Assembly (NCBI RefSeq): GCF_008245225.1
Contig: NZ_VTAW01000019.1
Coordinates: 1-64,000, forward strand
From: Natrialba swarupiae
GTDB lineage: Archaea; Halobacteriota; Halobacteria; Halobacteriales; Natrialbaceae
Direction of reading: 5' to 3'
Length of the DNA: 64,000 nucleotides
The notes beneath the pieces were generated by a model. That model saw only the letters and a program-made list of their open reading frames with translations. It did not search any database and was not told the DNA's origin. Shown piece after piece: positions 15,610-23,240 of the stretch. Position 1 is the first letter of the stretch, and the number at the start of each line of letters is the position of its first letter. A program made the position numbers and the translations under genes.

Positions 15610-16287
15610 ATGGAAGACGACTCAACTTCCAGGTATGGCCGGCGTCGCGTACTCGGTGTAATCGGCACGGGAACGGTAGTCGGCGTTGCGGGCTGTCTGG
15701 GCGACCAGACGGGTGAAGACGACGCACCTGGTGACGGAGGCGAGTCGGACGACGGACCCGCGTCGGAATCCGACGGAGGCGAGACGGAAGGTACTGACGA
15801 GGACGCTGGAGACGAGAAAGACATCGAAGTGGCAGCCGCGTTCCCCGACGACAGGGAGTGCGCTGTCTGCAGCATGGTCGCTCGAGAACATCCGGACTGG
15901 AACGCCCAGCTAGTTCACGAGGACGGCCATCGAGAATTCTTCTGTTCTGCGGGGTGTATGGCCGCGTACTACGCCGCTCCGGAGGAGTTCGGCGGGCCGA
16001 ACGAGGACGTGGCGAACGTCTGGGTTACCGGATATGAGACGGGGGAACTCCTCGACGCCTCCGAAGCGGTTTTCGTCCGTGTGACCGATCCGGACCACGT
16101 CGACGACATCATGATGCGGAACCCGACGCCGTTCGCCGACCGCAGCGACGCCGAGTCGTTCGTCGACGAGTACGACGAGTACGACGAGGACGACATCCTC
16201 GAGTTCGAGTCGTTCGACAGAGAACTCGCCGAGTACTACCGCGGGCGATTCTTCGAGGAATCGGACGACGAGGGTCACGATCACTGA
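15610..16287 (+). CDS. NosL-family copper-binding lipoprotein
   Basis: A 225-residue exported lipoprotein. The N-terminus has twin arginines (YGRRRVLG) and a lipobox with C29 (VGVAGC), so it is probably exported by Tat and anchored to lipid. After an acidic linker (30-75) comes the NosL-type core: C84 and C87 (ECAVCSM), then AQLVHEDGHREFF with C112 and C116-M117. NosL proteins hand copper to nitrous oxide reductase. No nosZ or nos maturation gene is present here, so this copy may serve another copper enzyme. The C-terminus ends HDH, another possible metal site. Confidence 0.82.
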   Translation: MEDDSTSRYGRRRVLGVIGTGTVVGVAGCLGDQTGEDDAPGDGGESDDGPASESDGGETEGTDEDAGDEKDIEVAAAFPDDRECAVCSMVAREHPDWNAQLVHEDGHREFFCSAGCMAAYYAAPEEFGGPNEDVANVWVTGYETGELLDASEAVFVRVTDPDHVDDIMMRNPTPFADRSDAESFVDEYDEYDEDDILEFESFDRELAEYYRGRFFEESDDEGHDH

Positions 16288-16368
16288 GACGGGTCGGTCG
16301 AATATCTCCCATCTTTTCCCCTCGGTCGGATAGTAACTTTTTCGACCTCTGGGGCGACAGTCGCGAGT

Positions 16369-17169
16369 ATGAACTTCTTCGACCGGCTTCACGACCGGAT
16401 TCGGACGGTCGACAGCGTCGTCAGCGTCGGCCTCGATCCCGATCAGTCGCGGATTCCCGACCACCTGGCGGAGCACGATCTCCCGCGGTGGGCCTTCAAC
16501 CGCCGGATCATCGACGCGACTCACGAACACGCCGCCGTCTTCAAACCCAACGCGGCCTTCTACGAGGACCCCGACGGCTGGCGAGCCTTAGAGGAGACGG
16601 TCGCCTACGCCCACGGCAAGGGCGTCCCCGTCTTGCTCGACGCCAAGCGGGCGGACATCGGCAACACGACCAGACAGTACGCGAAGATCCTCGAGACCGT
16701 CGACGCGATCACGGTCAATCCCTACATGGGCCGGGACTCCCTCCAGCCGTTCCTGTCGAACGAGGAGGCCGGTATCTTCGTCCTCTGTCGAACCTCCAAC
16801 CCCGGCGGCGAGGACCTCCAGGACCTCGAACTCGAGAGCGGCGAACCCGTCTACGAACGTATTGCCGCGCTCGCGGACCTGTGGAACGAGAACGACAACG
16901 TCGGTCTCGTCGTCGGCGCGACCACGCCCGACGAACTCGAGGAGGTCCGCGAGATCGTTCCCGACATTCCCTTCCTCGTTCCCGGTATCGGGGCCCAGGG
17001 CGGCGACGCCGAGGCCGCCATCGAGTACGGGCTGGCCGACGGCGTCGGGCTGGTCAACTCCTCGCGGGGGATCATCTTCGCCGGCGAGAATCAGGGTGAA
17101 CAGTTCGCCCAGGCCAGCGGTCAGGCGGCACGACGGCTCAAAGAGCGGTTGAACCAGTACCGCGAGTAG
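16369..17169 (+). CDS. pyrF: Orotidine 5'-phosphate decarboxylase
   Basis: A 266-residue enzyme (EC 4.1.1.23) catalysing the last step of UMP synthesis, the decarboxylation of OMP. The catalytic D-K-D array is in LLDAKRADIGNT (D91, K93, D96), SVGLDPD marks the first strand, and the phosphate-binding end is VPGIGAQGGD then SSRGIIFAG. The length fits the longer type 2 PyrF group. The ATG is unambiguous. It stands alone downstream of the NosL-like gene. Confidence 0.96.
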   Translation: MNFFDRLHDRIRTVDSVVSVGLDPDQSRIPDHLAEHDLPRWAFNRRIIDATHEHAAVFKPNAAFYEDPDGWRALEETVAYAHGKGVPVLLDAKRADIGNTTRQYAKILETVDAITVNPYMGRDSLQPFLSNEEAGIFVLCRTSNPGGEDLQDLELESGEPVYERIAALADLWNENDNVGLVVGATTPDELEEVREIVPDIPFLVPGIGAQGGDAEAAIEYGLADGVGLVNSSRGIIFAGENQGEQFAQASGQAARRLKERLNQYRE

Positions 17170-17267
17170 AGCGACCGCCGTCCGCTGGTTCCGGTGTACG
17201 ACTCGTCGCCCCCGGCGTACTCACGGCTTGCCCCTGTTCGCACCGGTACCAACGATAGCAGTCTGCC

Positions 17268-17444
17268 TCAAAACCGGTGGATGTCCACGTCTTCCTGCCG
17301 ACCGGGATCGGCCTGGGCGGCACAGTCGGCGCACAACCCCAGCCCTCGCTCGTAGTGTTGTTCACACGCCAACGTCCCGCAGTTGTCACACCGCTCCTGG
17401 GCCGGGCGAGACTCACAGATCTGACAGAGACCGCTGACGCTCAT
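17268..17444 (-). CDS. Small zinc-finger protein (58 residues)
   Basis: A 58-residue protein starting MSVSGLCQICESRPAQERC. It has three C-x2-C pairs (CQIC, CDNC, CADC) plus C-EQH between them, so it can bind two zinc ions in a cross-brace or B-box-like way. Residues after about 45 form an acidic tail. The ATG at 17444 begins the cysteine-rich part; an upstream start would add an Arg-rich, non-conserved stretch. The function is unknown; such proteins often mediate protein or nucleic-acid contacts. Confidence 0.8.
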   Translation of the reverse strand: MSVSGLCQICESRPAQERCDNCGTLACEQHYERGLGLCADCAAQADPGRQEDVDIHRF

Positions 17445-17623
17445 ACGCCCGGTAGGCGCTCGAGCGCCTTGAAACCGGGCCCGGAACTCGTCTCGACCCG
17501 GCCAGCGGGCCCGAGCCCCCAGGTCGGAAGACGACACTGTTGGAGGGGTTCGAGGCTGTTAACCGTGACGTTTGTCAGCACGTGACGAGAAGGCTTTTGC
17601 CGTGTGGCTCTCTACCGGTGGGT

Positions 17624-19237
17624 ATGAGCCGTGACCGGGCTCTCCTCGAGCGAGCCCTGGACCGTGGCGAACAGGACGGTGGCAGCGTCGAATTCAAAGA
17701 ACGGTTGTCACGAGACGTCCACCTCGAGGGTGGGCGTCGGGAGAGTCTGGCCGCCCAGCTCAGACACCGCATTCTCTCGGGAGACGGCGAGGCCACCTAC
17801 GTCGTGGGCGTCACCGACGACGGCGGGCTCGCCGGCGTCGATCCCGACACCTTCTCCGAGACGATGGACGTCCTCTCGTTGCTCGCCGAGGAGGCCGACG
17901 CACACATCGAGAACGTCCAGACGTGGGGCGTTGGCGACGGCCGAAACGAGGGGCTCGTCGGCGTCGCCACGATCCGCGAAGGCGGCGTTCTCGAGACGGA
18001 CGACGAGCACGTCGTCGTCGGGACGGCTGGTCACGTCGACCACGGCAAGAGCACGCTCGTCGGCTCGCTCGTGACCGGCACGCCCGACGACGGCGACGGT
18101 GCGACCCGTTCGTACCTCGACGTCCAGCCCCACGAGGTCGAACGGGGGCTGTCGGCGGACCTCTCCTACGCCGTCTACGGATTCGACGAGGACGGCCCCG
18201 TCCGCGTTCGAAATCCGAACCGCAAAGCCGACCGCGCGGAGGTCGTCGAGAACGCCGATCGGCTGGTCTCGTTCGTCGACACGGTCGGTCACGAGCCGTG
18301 GCTTCGGACCACGATCCGCGGACTGGTCGGGCAGAAACTCGACTACGGGCTCCTCGTGGTCGCCGCCGACGACGGCCCGACCCGGACGACCCGGGAACAC
18401 CTCGGCGTGTTGCTCGCGACCGATCTCCCGACGATCGTCGCGATCACGAAAACCGACGCGGTTAGCGAGGAACGCGTCGAGGAGGTCGAACGCGAGGTCG
18501 AGCGGCTCCTTCGCGAGGTCGAGAAGTCGCCGCTGCGGGTCGCCCGCCACGGCGTCGACGCCGCGATCGAGGAGGTCGGCGAGCGCGTCGTCCCGATCGT
18601 CGAGACGAGTGCGATCACGATGGACGGCCTCGAGACGCTGGACGAACTGTTCGATCGGCTCCCGAAGACGGGCCAGGACGCCGGCGAGTTCCGGATGTAC
18701 GTCGACCGAAGCTACTCGGTGACCGGCGTCGGGGCGGTCGCCTCGGGGACGGTGATGTCCGGCGAGGTCGAGGCCGGCGACGAACTCCTGATCGGGCCGA
18801 TGCCCGACGGGCGGTTCCAGGAAGTCGAGGTCCGCTCGATCGAGATGCACTACCACCGGGTCGACGAGGCCCAGGCGGGACGGATCGTCGGTATCGCGCT
18901 CAAGGGGATCAAAGAGAGCGCGATCGAACGCGGGATGGCGTTGCTCCCCCGCGATGCGGATCCCAAGCCAGTACGGGAGTTCGAGGCCGAGGTGATGGTG
19001 CTCAACCATCCCACCCGGATCGGCGACGGCTACGAACCCGTCGTCCACCTCGAGACGATCGGCGAGGCCGCCGCCTTCTATCCGGAGGACGGCCGTCTGC
19101 TGCCCGGTGACTCGGGCGAGGCCACCGTCCGCTTCAAGTTCCGACCGTATCTCGTCGAGGAGGGCCAGAAGTTCGTCTTCCGCGAGGGTCGAAGCAAGGG
19201 CGTCGGGACGGTCACGGACATCCACCCGATGGAGTGA
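17624..19237 (+). CDS. GTPBP1-like translational GTPase
   Basis: A 537-residue GTPase related to EF-1 alpha/EF-Tu and closest in layout to the archaeal and eukaryotic GTPBP1/2 group. An N-terminal domain of about 130 residues precedes the G domain: G1 GHVDHGKST (136-144), G3 DTVGHE, G4 TKTD and G5 ETSAIT. Beta-barrel domains 2 and 3 follow (RSYSVTGVGAVASGTV, then RFKFRPYLVEEGQKFVFREGR). Members act on ribosomes or mRNA surveillance. The ATG at 17624 matches a short leader after an AT-rich AGGCTTTTGC box. Confidence 0.93.
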   Translation: MSRDRALLERALDRGEQDGGSVEFKERLSRDVHLEGGRRESLAAQLRHRILSGDGEATYVVGVTDDGGLAGVDPDTFSETMDVLSLLAEEADAHIENVQTWGVGDGRNEGLVGVATIREGGVLETDDEHVVVGTAGHVDHGKSTLVGSLVTGTPDDGDGATRSYLDVQPHEVERGLSADLSYAVYGFDEDGPVRVRNPNRKADRAEVVENADRLVSFVDTVGHEPWLRTTIRGLVGQKLDYGLLVVAADDGPTRTTREHLGVLLATDLPTIVAITKTDAVSEERVEEVEREVERLLREVEKSPLRVARHGVDAAIEEVGERVVPIVETSAITMDGLETLDELFDRLPKTGQDAGEFRMYVDRSYSVTGVGAVASGTVMSGEVEAGDELLIGPMPDGRFQEVEVRSIEMHYHRVDEAQAGRIVGIALKGIKESAIERGMALLPRDADPKPVREFEAEVMVLNHPTRIGDGYEPVVHLETIGEAAAFYPEDGRLLPGDSGEATVRFKFRPYLVEEGQKFVFREGRSKGVGTVTDIHPME

Positions 19238-19311
19238 CGACGACTCGTCGACGTCGCCGAGAGTTCGTCTCCTCTACCCGTGGTCCGACTGCTGCCGTAC
19301 GTTCACTTTCG

Positions 19312-19532
19312 ATGATTGTGGCTGAGTCGACATCCCTTGGGACTGTGCTCCCCGACAGCTTCTACGGCCGACTCGAGTGGGCGGTCACGGAATCGCTGAT
19401 CGTCTCCGGAATTCTCCCCTTCTGGGTGTCGTCGCCGCCGGCGTCTCGCTCAGCGTCGGTCTCCTCCTGTTCCCGCTGGATCTGCTGGGGATCTACACCC
19501 CCGGTTCGTCCCACCAGCAGATGGTCACGTGA
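19312..19532 (+). pseudogene. Small membrane protein with a frame break
   Basis: From ATG 19312 one frame reads MIVAESTSLGTVLPDSFYGR and on to SLIVSGILP. Another frame then continues LGVVAAGVSLSVGLLLFPLDLL and ends at the TGA at 19530-19532. Joined, they would make a protein of about 73 residues with one or two membrane helices. The span of 221 bases is 2 more than a multiple of three, so a small insertion or deletion near 19420 (around a CCCC run) is needed. It could be a recent mutation or an error in the sequence. I do not recognise the family. Confidence 0.35.
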
Positions 19533-19533
19533 G

Positions 19534-19855
19534 TCAGAACTGGGTGACGACGGGTATTCCGACGGTTCGATACTCGTCCATCGCTGACAGCGTCTCGGGA
19601 ACGTCCTCGAGCGAGAGGCGTTCCCCGACGATCTCCTGTGCGACGTCGTGGACCGCCGTTGCGTCGATCGTCTCGGCTGCCTCGAGTTCCCGCGCCCGCT
19701 CGAGTGGCTCCGGGCGGACGTCGACGGCGATCGGTCGGGCACCGAGTGCCGCCGCGACGTGGACCGCCGACAGACCGACGCCGGCCTGGCTCCGGAGTCG
19801 CTACGTCTTCGGTCACGAGCGGTTCGCCGTGTTCCTCGATGACGGCAGCGCGCGT
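19534..19855 (-). pseudogene. Zinc-type alcohol dehydrogenase remnant
   Basis: Three conceptual pieces of a medium-chain alcohol dehydrogenase can be read on the minus strand. First, an N-terminus RAAVIEEHGEPLVTEDVATP, with ACG at 19853-19855 where the ATG should be. Then, in another frame, part of the Rossmann fold (GVGLSAVHVAAALGARPIAV). Then the C-terminus (QEIVGERLSLEDVPETLSAM and on to TVGIPVVTQF). The catalytic zinc domain and most of the cofactor domain are missing. It is clearly non-functional. Confidence 0.75.
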
Positions 19856-19999
19856 CGCTCGAGTTTTCCGGCGACGAGAACAAAAAGATACCCGGCCGAA
19901 CGAAGAATCGTGTGTCGATCCGCCGAGACAGCCCGTCGAATCGGTGTCGGGCCGCTCGAGCGACGGGGCGAGGAGTCACCGCCACTGTCGCGGCTGTGC

Positions 20000-20773
20000 C
20001 TACCCCGAAAAGAGGTCTTTGATCCGGCCGATCACGCCGCCGGTGGAGTCGCTGGCCCCTTCGTCGTCTGCGGACCCCGCCGAAGTGTCGGCTCCGGCCT
20101 CACTGTCCTCGAGTTGGGCCGTATCTCCCTCGATCCGTGCCGCGTCGCCGTCGGTTGGGGCGGTATCGCCGGTCGACCGGGCGTACGATTTCGTCGATGG
20201 ACTCGCCGTCTCGAGGTCGTCCAGCGAGAGGTCGACCTCGTCGATTTCGGGCGAGGGGTCGCGGCCTTCGCCGGCTTCCGCGGCCCGGACGTCCGCACCC
20301 GTGACGTCCCCGCGTGCGATCCGGGCCTCGAGTGCGTTGTGGTCCACGGTCCGATCCTCGCCGGCAGTTTCGCCGTCGCGGTCGGTACCGGATTCACCGC
20401 CAGCGTCGTTCGCGGGAACTGTTTCACCACGGCCGTCGCTCGAGGCGCGACGCTCGGGTTCGTCGATCGTCTCTGGAACGCGTTCCTCGTCGAACGCCAC
20501 CACACCGGACCCTTCCGGCCCGGTACTCTCGTCGTCGTCCGTCTCGCTCGTCGTTTCGACCCGCGGGGAGTCGTCTTCGGGCTCGTTCGAACGCGAACCG
20601 TCCTCCGACTCGTTGTCCGGAGCGGACTCGTCCAGCGAGTCCAGGATGTCGTCGACGCTTCGCTCCGAGACGACTCGCTGTGGCCCGCCACCGGGCTCGA
20701 GCCCGCCACTCGAGGTTCCGGCTGACCCTTCGACGTCGTCCTCGTCGGAACGGTGCGATCTGTCGTCGGTCAT
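20000..20773 (-). CDS. Acidic, probably disordered protein with conserved C-terminal segment
   Basis: A 257-residue, very acidic Asp/Ser/Glu/Gly-rich protein without signal peptide or membrane helix. Islands that look constrained are VVSERSVDDILDSLDE, DHNALEARIARGDVTGADVR and a C-terminal amphipathic GGVIGRIKDLFSG. The rest is low complexity. The ATG at 20773 is preferred; upstream codons include a Cys-rich stretch without homologous character. The C-terminal helix could attach to membrane or a partner. The function is unknown. An untranslated decayed patch lies directly downstream. Confidence 0.75.
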   Translation of the reverse strand: MTDDRSHRSDEDDVEGSAGTSSGGLEPGGGPQRVVSERSVDDILDSLDESAPDNESEDGSRSNEPEDDSPRVETTSETDDDESTGPEGSGVVAFDEERVPETIDEPERRASSDGRGETVPANDAGGESGTDRDGETAGEDRTVDHNALEARIARGDVTGADVRAAEAGEGRDPSPEIDEVDLSLDDLETASPSTKSYARSTGDTAPTDGDAARIEGDTAQLEDSEAGADTSAGSADDEGASDSTGGVIGRIKDLFSG

Positions 20774-20863
20774 GGTGGATGTCTGCCCACCGGGCCAGCA
20801 TAATTGTTTCGACGAACACAACCTGTAAGAAATGGAACTAGTCCGGGACTGGTCGGCGACTCT

Positions 20864-20949
20864 TCGTACGGTCTACTGTCCGTCAGGTCCGGCCCAACCG
20901 CGATCTGTGGGGCGGACGTGACCGGACAGTGGGACAGCAACCCGTCTCA
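20864..20949 (-). repeat. Stop-codon inverted-repeat element (86 bp, complete)
   Basis: Read on the minus strand it begins TGAGACGGGTTGCTGTCC, whose TGA is the stop codon of the YihY-family gene, and ends GACGGACAGTAGACCGTACGA. The ends are complementary over about 18 bases. It occupies almost the whole gap between the two minus-strand genes. Confidence 0.72.
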
Positions 20950-21729
20950 CTCGACGAGTGCCGGCCGTGACAGGACGACGTTGAGTACGGCCCCGAACAG
21001 GATGACGATGCCGGCGAAGTAGAGCCAGGTGACGAACAACAACACTCCACCGACAGCGCCGTACGCCTGATACCGGCCAGCGTTCGCGGCGTAGAGCTGG
21101 AATCCTGCCTGCAGGATCGCCCAGCCGACGGCGGCGAACAGTGCGCCGGGAACTGCTTCCGCGAGGTCGATCGAAATCGGCGGCAGGACGTAGTAGATCG
21201 GAAGGAACACGAGAACGAGTCCGACTAGCAAGACGACCCAGCTCAGCACTCCCGCGTACGGAACGGCTCCGGAGACGATACCGAGCACCGTCCCCACGAC
21301 GATCATCAGCGCCAGGGCACCTGTGCCGGCGACGATGACGACCAGCCCCTCTCGGATCTCGGTGAGAAGCGAGTCCTCGGCGACCTCGTCGTAGATTCTG
21401 TCGAAAGCCAGGCTGAGCCCGCGAAACACCTTGAGCGCACCCCAGATGGCGACGCCGAGCGCCACAACCGTCGCCTCTGTGCGTCCAGCTTCGGTCGTCA
21501 GCGCGTCGGTAACGAGGTCCTCGCCGGCTTCGGGGAGAAAGTCGCCGGCGACGAGGATCAACTGCTGTGCGATCCGCTCCCCGCCGAGAAGCGAGCCGAC
21601 GACGAGCGCGAGCAACACGAGCGGGATCACGGAGACGAACGCGTAGTAGGCGAAGCCGGCCGCGAGGTAGGTAACGTCGCGGTCGCTCGCGGTTCGATAG
21701 AGCGCGAGGGTCGTCGCTTTCGGATCCAT
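20947..21729 (-). CDS. YihY/BrkB-family inner membrane protein
   Basis: A 260-residue integral membrane protein of the YihY/virulence factor BrkB family. About six hydrophobic segments are visible: FAYYAFVSVIPLVLLALVVG, ATVVALGVAIWGALKVFRGL, the long EGLVVIVAGTGALALMIVVG region, VLLVGLVLVFLPIYYVL, GALFAAVGWAILQAGF and GGVLLFVTWLYFAGIVILFG. The characteristic central VFRGLSLAFDRIY segment is present. The family has no proven transport substrate despite the old RNase BN label. The stop codon coincides with the tip of an inverted-repeat element. Confidence 0.9.
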   Translation of the reverse strand: MDPKATTLALYRTASDRDVTYLAAGFAYYAFVSVIPLVLLALVVGSLLGGERIAQQLILVAGDFLPEAGEDLVTDALTTEAGRTEATVVALGVAIWGALKVFRGLSLAFDRIYDEVAEDSLLTEIREGLVVIVAGTGALALMIVVGTVLGIVSGAVPYAGVLSWVVLLVGLVLVFLPIYYVLPPISIDLAEAVPGALFAAVGWAILQAGFQLYAANAGRYQAYGAVGGVLLFVTWLYFAGIVILFGAVLNVVLSRPALVE

Positions 21730-21889
21730 ACTGGATCTACGACCGCCGACCTATTGACGTTGTGATCGGTTTGCACCAGCTGTGCCGGCTCCGTCGCGAC
21801 TCTCGAGTTCGTCATTTCTGGTTTGTGGCAGTGTCACAGTCCGTCCGAGAGTCTCACGGAGTTCCTACACACCACCTCCAGCGGTCGTC

Positions 21890-21973
21890 TCATACCGTCT
21901 ACCGTGCGTTATTTCTGGCACATCTGGATCCGGACAGCAGTTGCGTCGGGATATCGGGACAGCAAGCCTATCA
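21890..21973 (-). repeat. Stop-codon inverted-repeat element (84 bp, complete)
   Basis: Read on the minus strand it begins TGATAGGCTTGCTGTCC, whose TGA is the stop codon of the CAP-domain gene, and ends GGTAGACGGTATGA. Arms are more diverged than in other copies. A second internal CTGCTGTCCGGATCC block may form its own hairpin. Confidence 0.65.
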
Positions 21974-22732
21974 GTACTCGTGACAGAAGTTGTGCGACGC
22001 GTAGACTTCGCCGTCGTCGGTGATGTAGACGCCGACACCGCCGCGGTCCCAGCCCGGCCCGCCGTGGTCTTCGAGGATCGCCTCGCGATGGGACGTGGAG
22101 TTCATCCACTGGTCGACTAGCCCCTCCGCGACCCCTTCGGCGGTGTGGTACTCGACGATATCGCCGTTTCCGGGCCGCTCGACCGGTCTGTCGACCCACG
22201 TGAGCGCGATGTTTTCACCGTAGCCTCGACAGTAGCCGTCGACCGCGCTGAACCGATCGAACGGACCTTCGTCGTCGGGGTTGACGTGTGCGAAGTACTC
22301 GCGCTCGGCCATGTCCTGGCTGTGTGCACGCGAGACCGAGGCTACGGTGCCGTCCCACTCGAGGGGCTCGAGGCCGTGGTCGGCCCGTCGGTCGTTCACT
22401 TCGGCGTGGACGAATCGCTCGACGTCGGCCGACGAGATGGGCTCGACATCGGTTTCGTACGTCGACGCTCCGGGGTCGTCGGGGTCGGTAACGTCGGGAT
22501 AGTGCTCGTCGACCGGCGGCGGGTCGGCGCTCGGATTCGGCAGATCTCGAACGTCGACGAACTCGACGTCGTTGACCGTCTCGAGCGTCGACGGCGCGAA
22601 CGTGACGATCCCAAAGACGAGCGCCGAGAGGACGGCGACGGCGAGAACCAGTCGAACGATCGCACGGAGGATGACACGATCGCTCGAGTCGTCGGCGTCC
22701 CCCACCCGTTCGCTCGCAGGTCGGCGGTCCAT
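21971..22732 (-). CDS. CAP/SCP-domain protein, membrane-anchored
   Basis: A 253-residue protein with one N-terminal membrane helix (about residues 23-47, AIVRLVLAVAVLSALVFGIV) and an extracellular CAP domain (about 100-250). CAP hallmarks are present: HAEVNDRRADHGLEPLEWD, ARAHSQDMAEREYFAH-type signature (SRAHSQDMAEREYFAHVNP), GENIALTW and HREAILEDHGGPGWDRGGVG. The histidines and glutamate of the CAP cavity are retained. Bacterial and archaeal CAP proteins have uncertain roles in envelope, lipid or peptide binding. The ATG at 22732 is used rather than a start 18 bases upstream. Confidence 0.87.
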   Translation of the reverse strand: MDRRPASERVGDADDSSDRVILRAIVRLVLAVAVLSALVFGIVTFAPSTLETVNDVEFVDVRDLPNPSADPPPVDEHYPDVTDPDDPGASTYETDVEPISSADVERFVHAEVNDRRADHGLEPLEWDGTVASVSRAHSQDMAEREYFAHVNPDDEGPFDRFSAVDGYCRGYGENIALTWVDRPVERPGNGDIVEYHTAEGVAEGLVDQWMNSTSHREAILEDHGGPGWDRGGVGVYITDDGEVYASHNFCHEY

Positions 22733-22818
22733 CGTTCGCCGGGACACCACCAGTACCCAAGATGATCCGGGTGCGTTGCAGTCGCTGAAACTCGGGTAGG
22801 TCGGAGCCGGTCCGGGCT

Positions 22819-23142
22819 CTATCCGCCCGCGGCGTCAGCGGCGTCATTACCGAATATCGTCTCGTGGATGCCGATGACTAGCCCCGGGACGACAGCCATA
22901 AACAGGTGTTCCTCGAGTGGAATGCCGGCGACGTCGATGCCGGTTCGGAGCGTGATGTCGAAGACGCCGACGGCGAGGGTGTACCGATCCCAGACGTACG
23001 CGATCGGATAGAGGACGAGGATCGTGACGGCGGCTTTCCGCAGCGCGCCCGCTCGCCTGAGCAGGACGAACGCGACGGTTCCCCAGAACAGTTCGGTGGC
23101 GAGATAGGTGTACCGACCGAGAACGCTGATGTCGGGTCTCAT
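22819..23142 (-). CDS. Half-size lycopene cyclase domain protein
   Basis: A 107-residue membrane protein with three helices. It carries the lycopene cyclase (CrtYc/CrtYd, CarR-type) signature: PIAYVWDRYTLAVGVFD and the P-x-E-E motif in IPLEEHLFM. Full haloarchaeal CrtY proteins contain two such domains; this gene has only one and no carotenoid gene is nearby, so it may work as a homodimer, pair with another half, or have a different role. The start MRPDISVLGRYTYL at 23142 is chosen over an ATG nine codons upstream. Confidence 0.78.
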   Translation of the reverse strand: MRPDISVLGRYTYLATELFWGTVAFVLLRRAGALRKAAVTILVLYPIAYVWDRYTLAVGVFDITLRTGIDVAGIPLEEHLFMAVVPGLVIGIHETIFGNDAADAAGG

Positions 23143-23240
23143 ACGTCGTACGTTTCGGTTCGAAGACAAGAAACTTCCTCCGGGCGACGGGAACAGGCAG
23201 TATCTTCAAAAGCCCTGCAGCAGTATATCCTCTCGTAACG

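Noticed and set aside
15610-16287. Beginning of a denitrification (nos) cluster
   Set aside because: Only a NosL-like gene is present; neighbours are a VOC protein and pyrF.
17708-19225. 505-codon minus-strand frame opposite the GTPase gene
   Set aside because: Antisense to a gene with all five G motifs, and no family pattern on the other strand.
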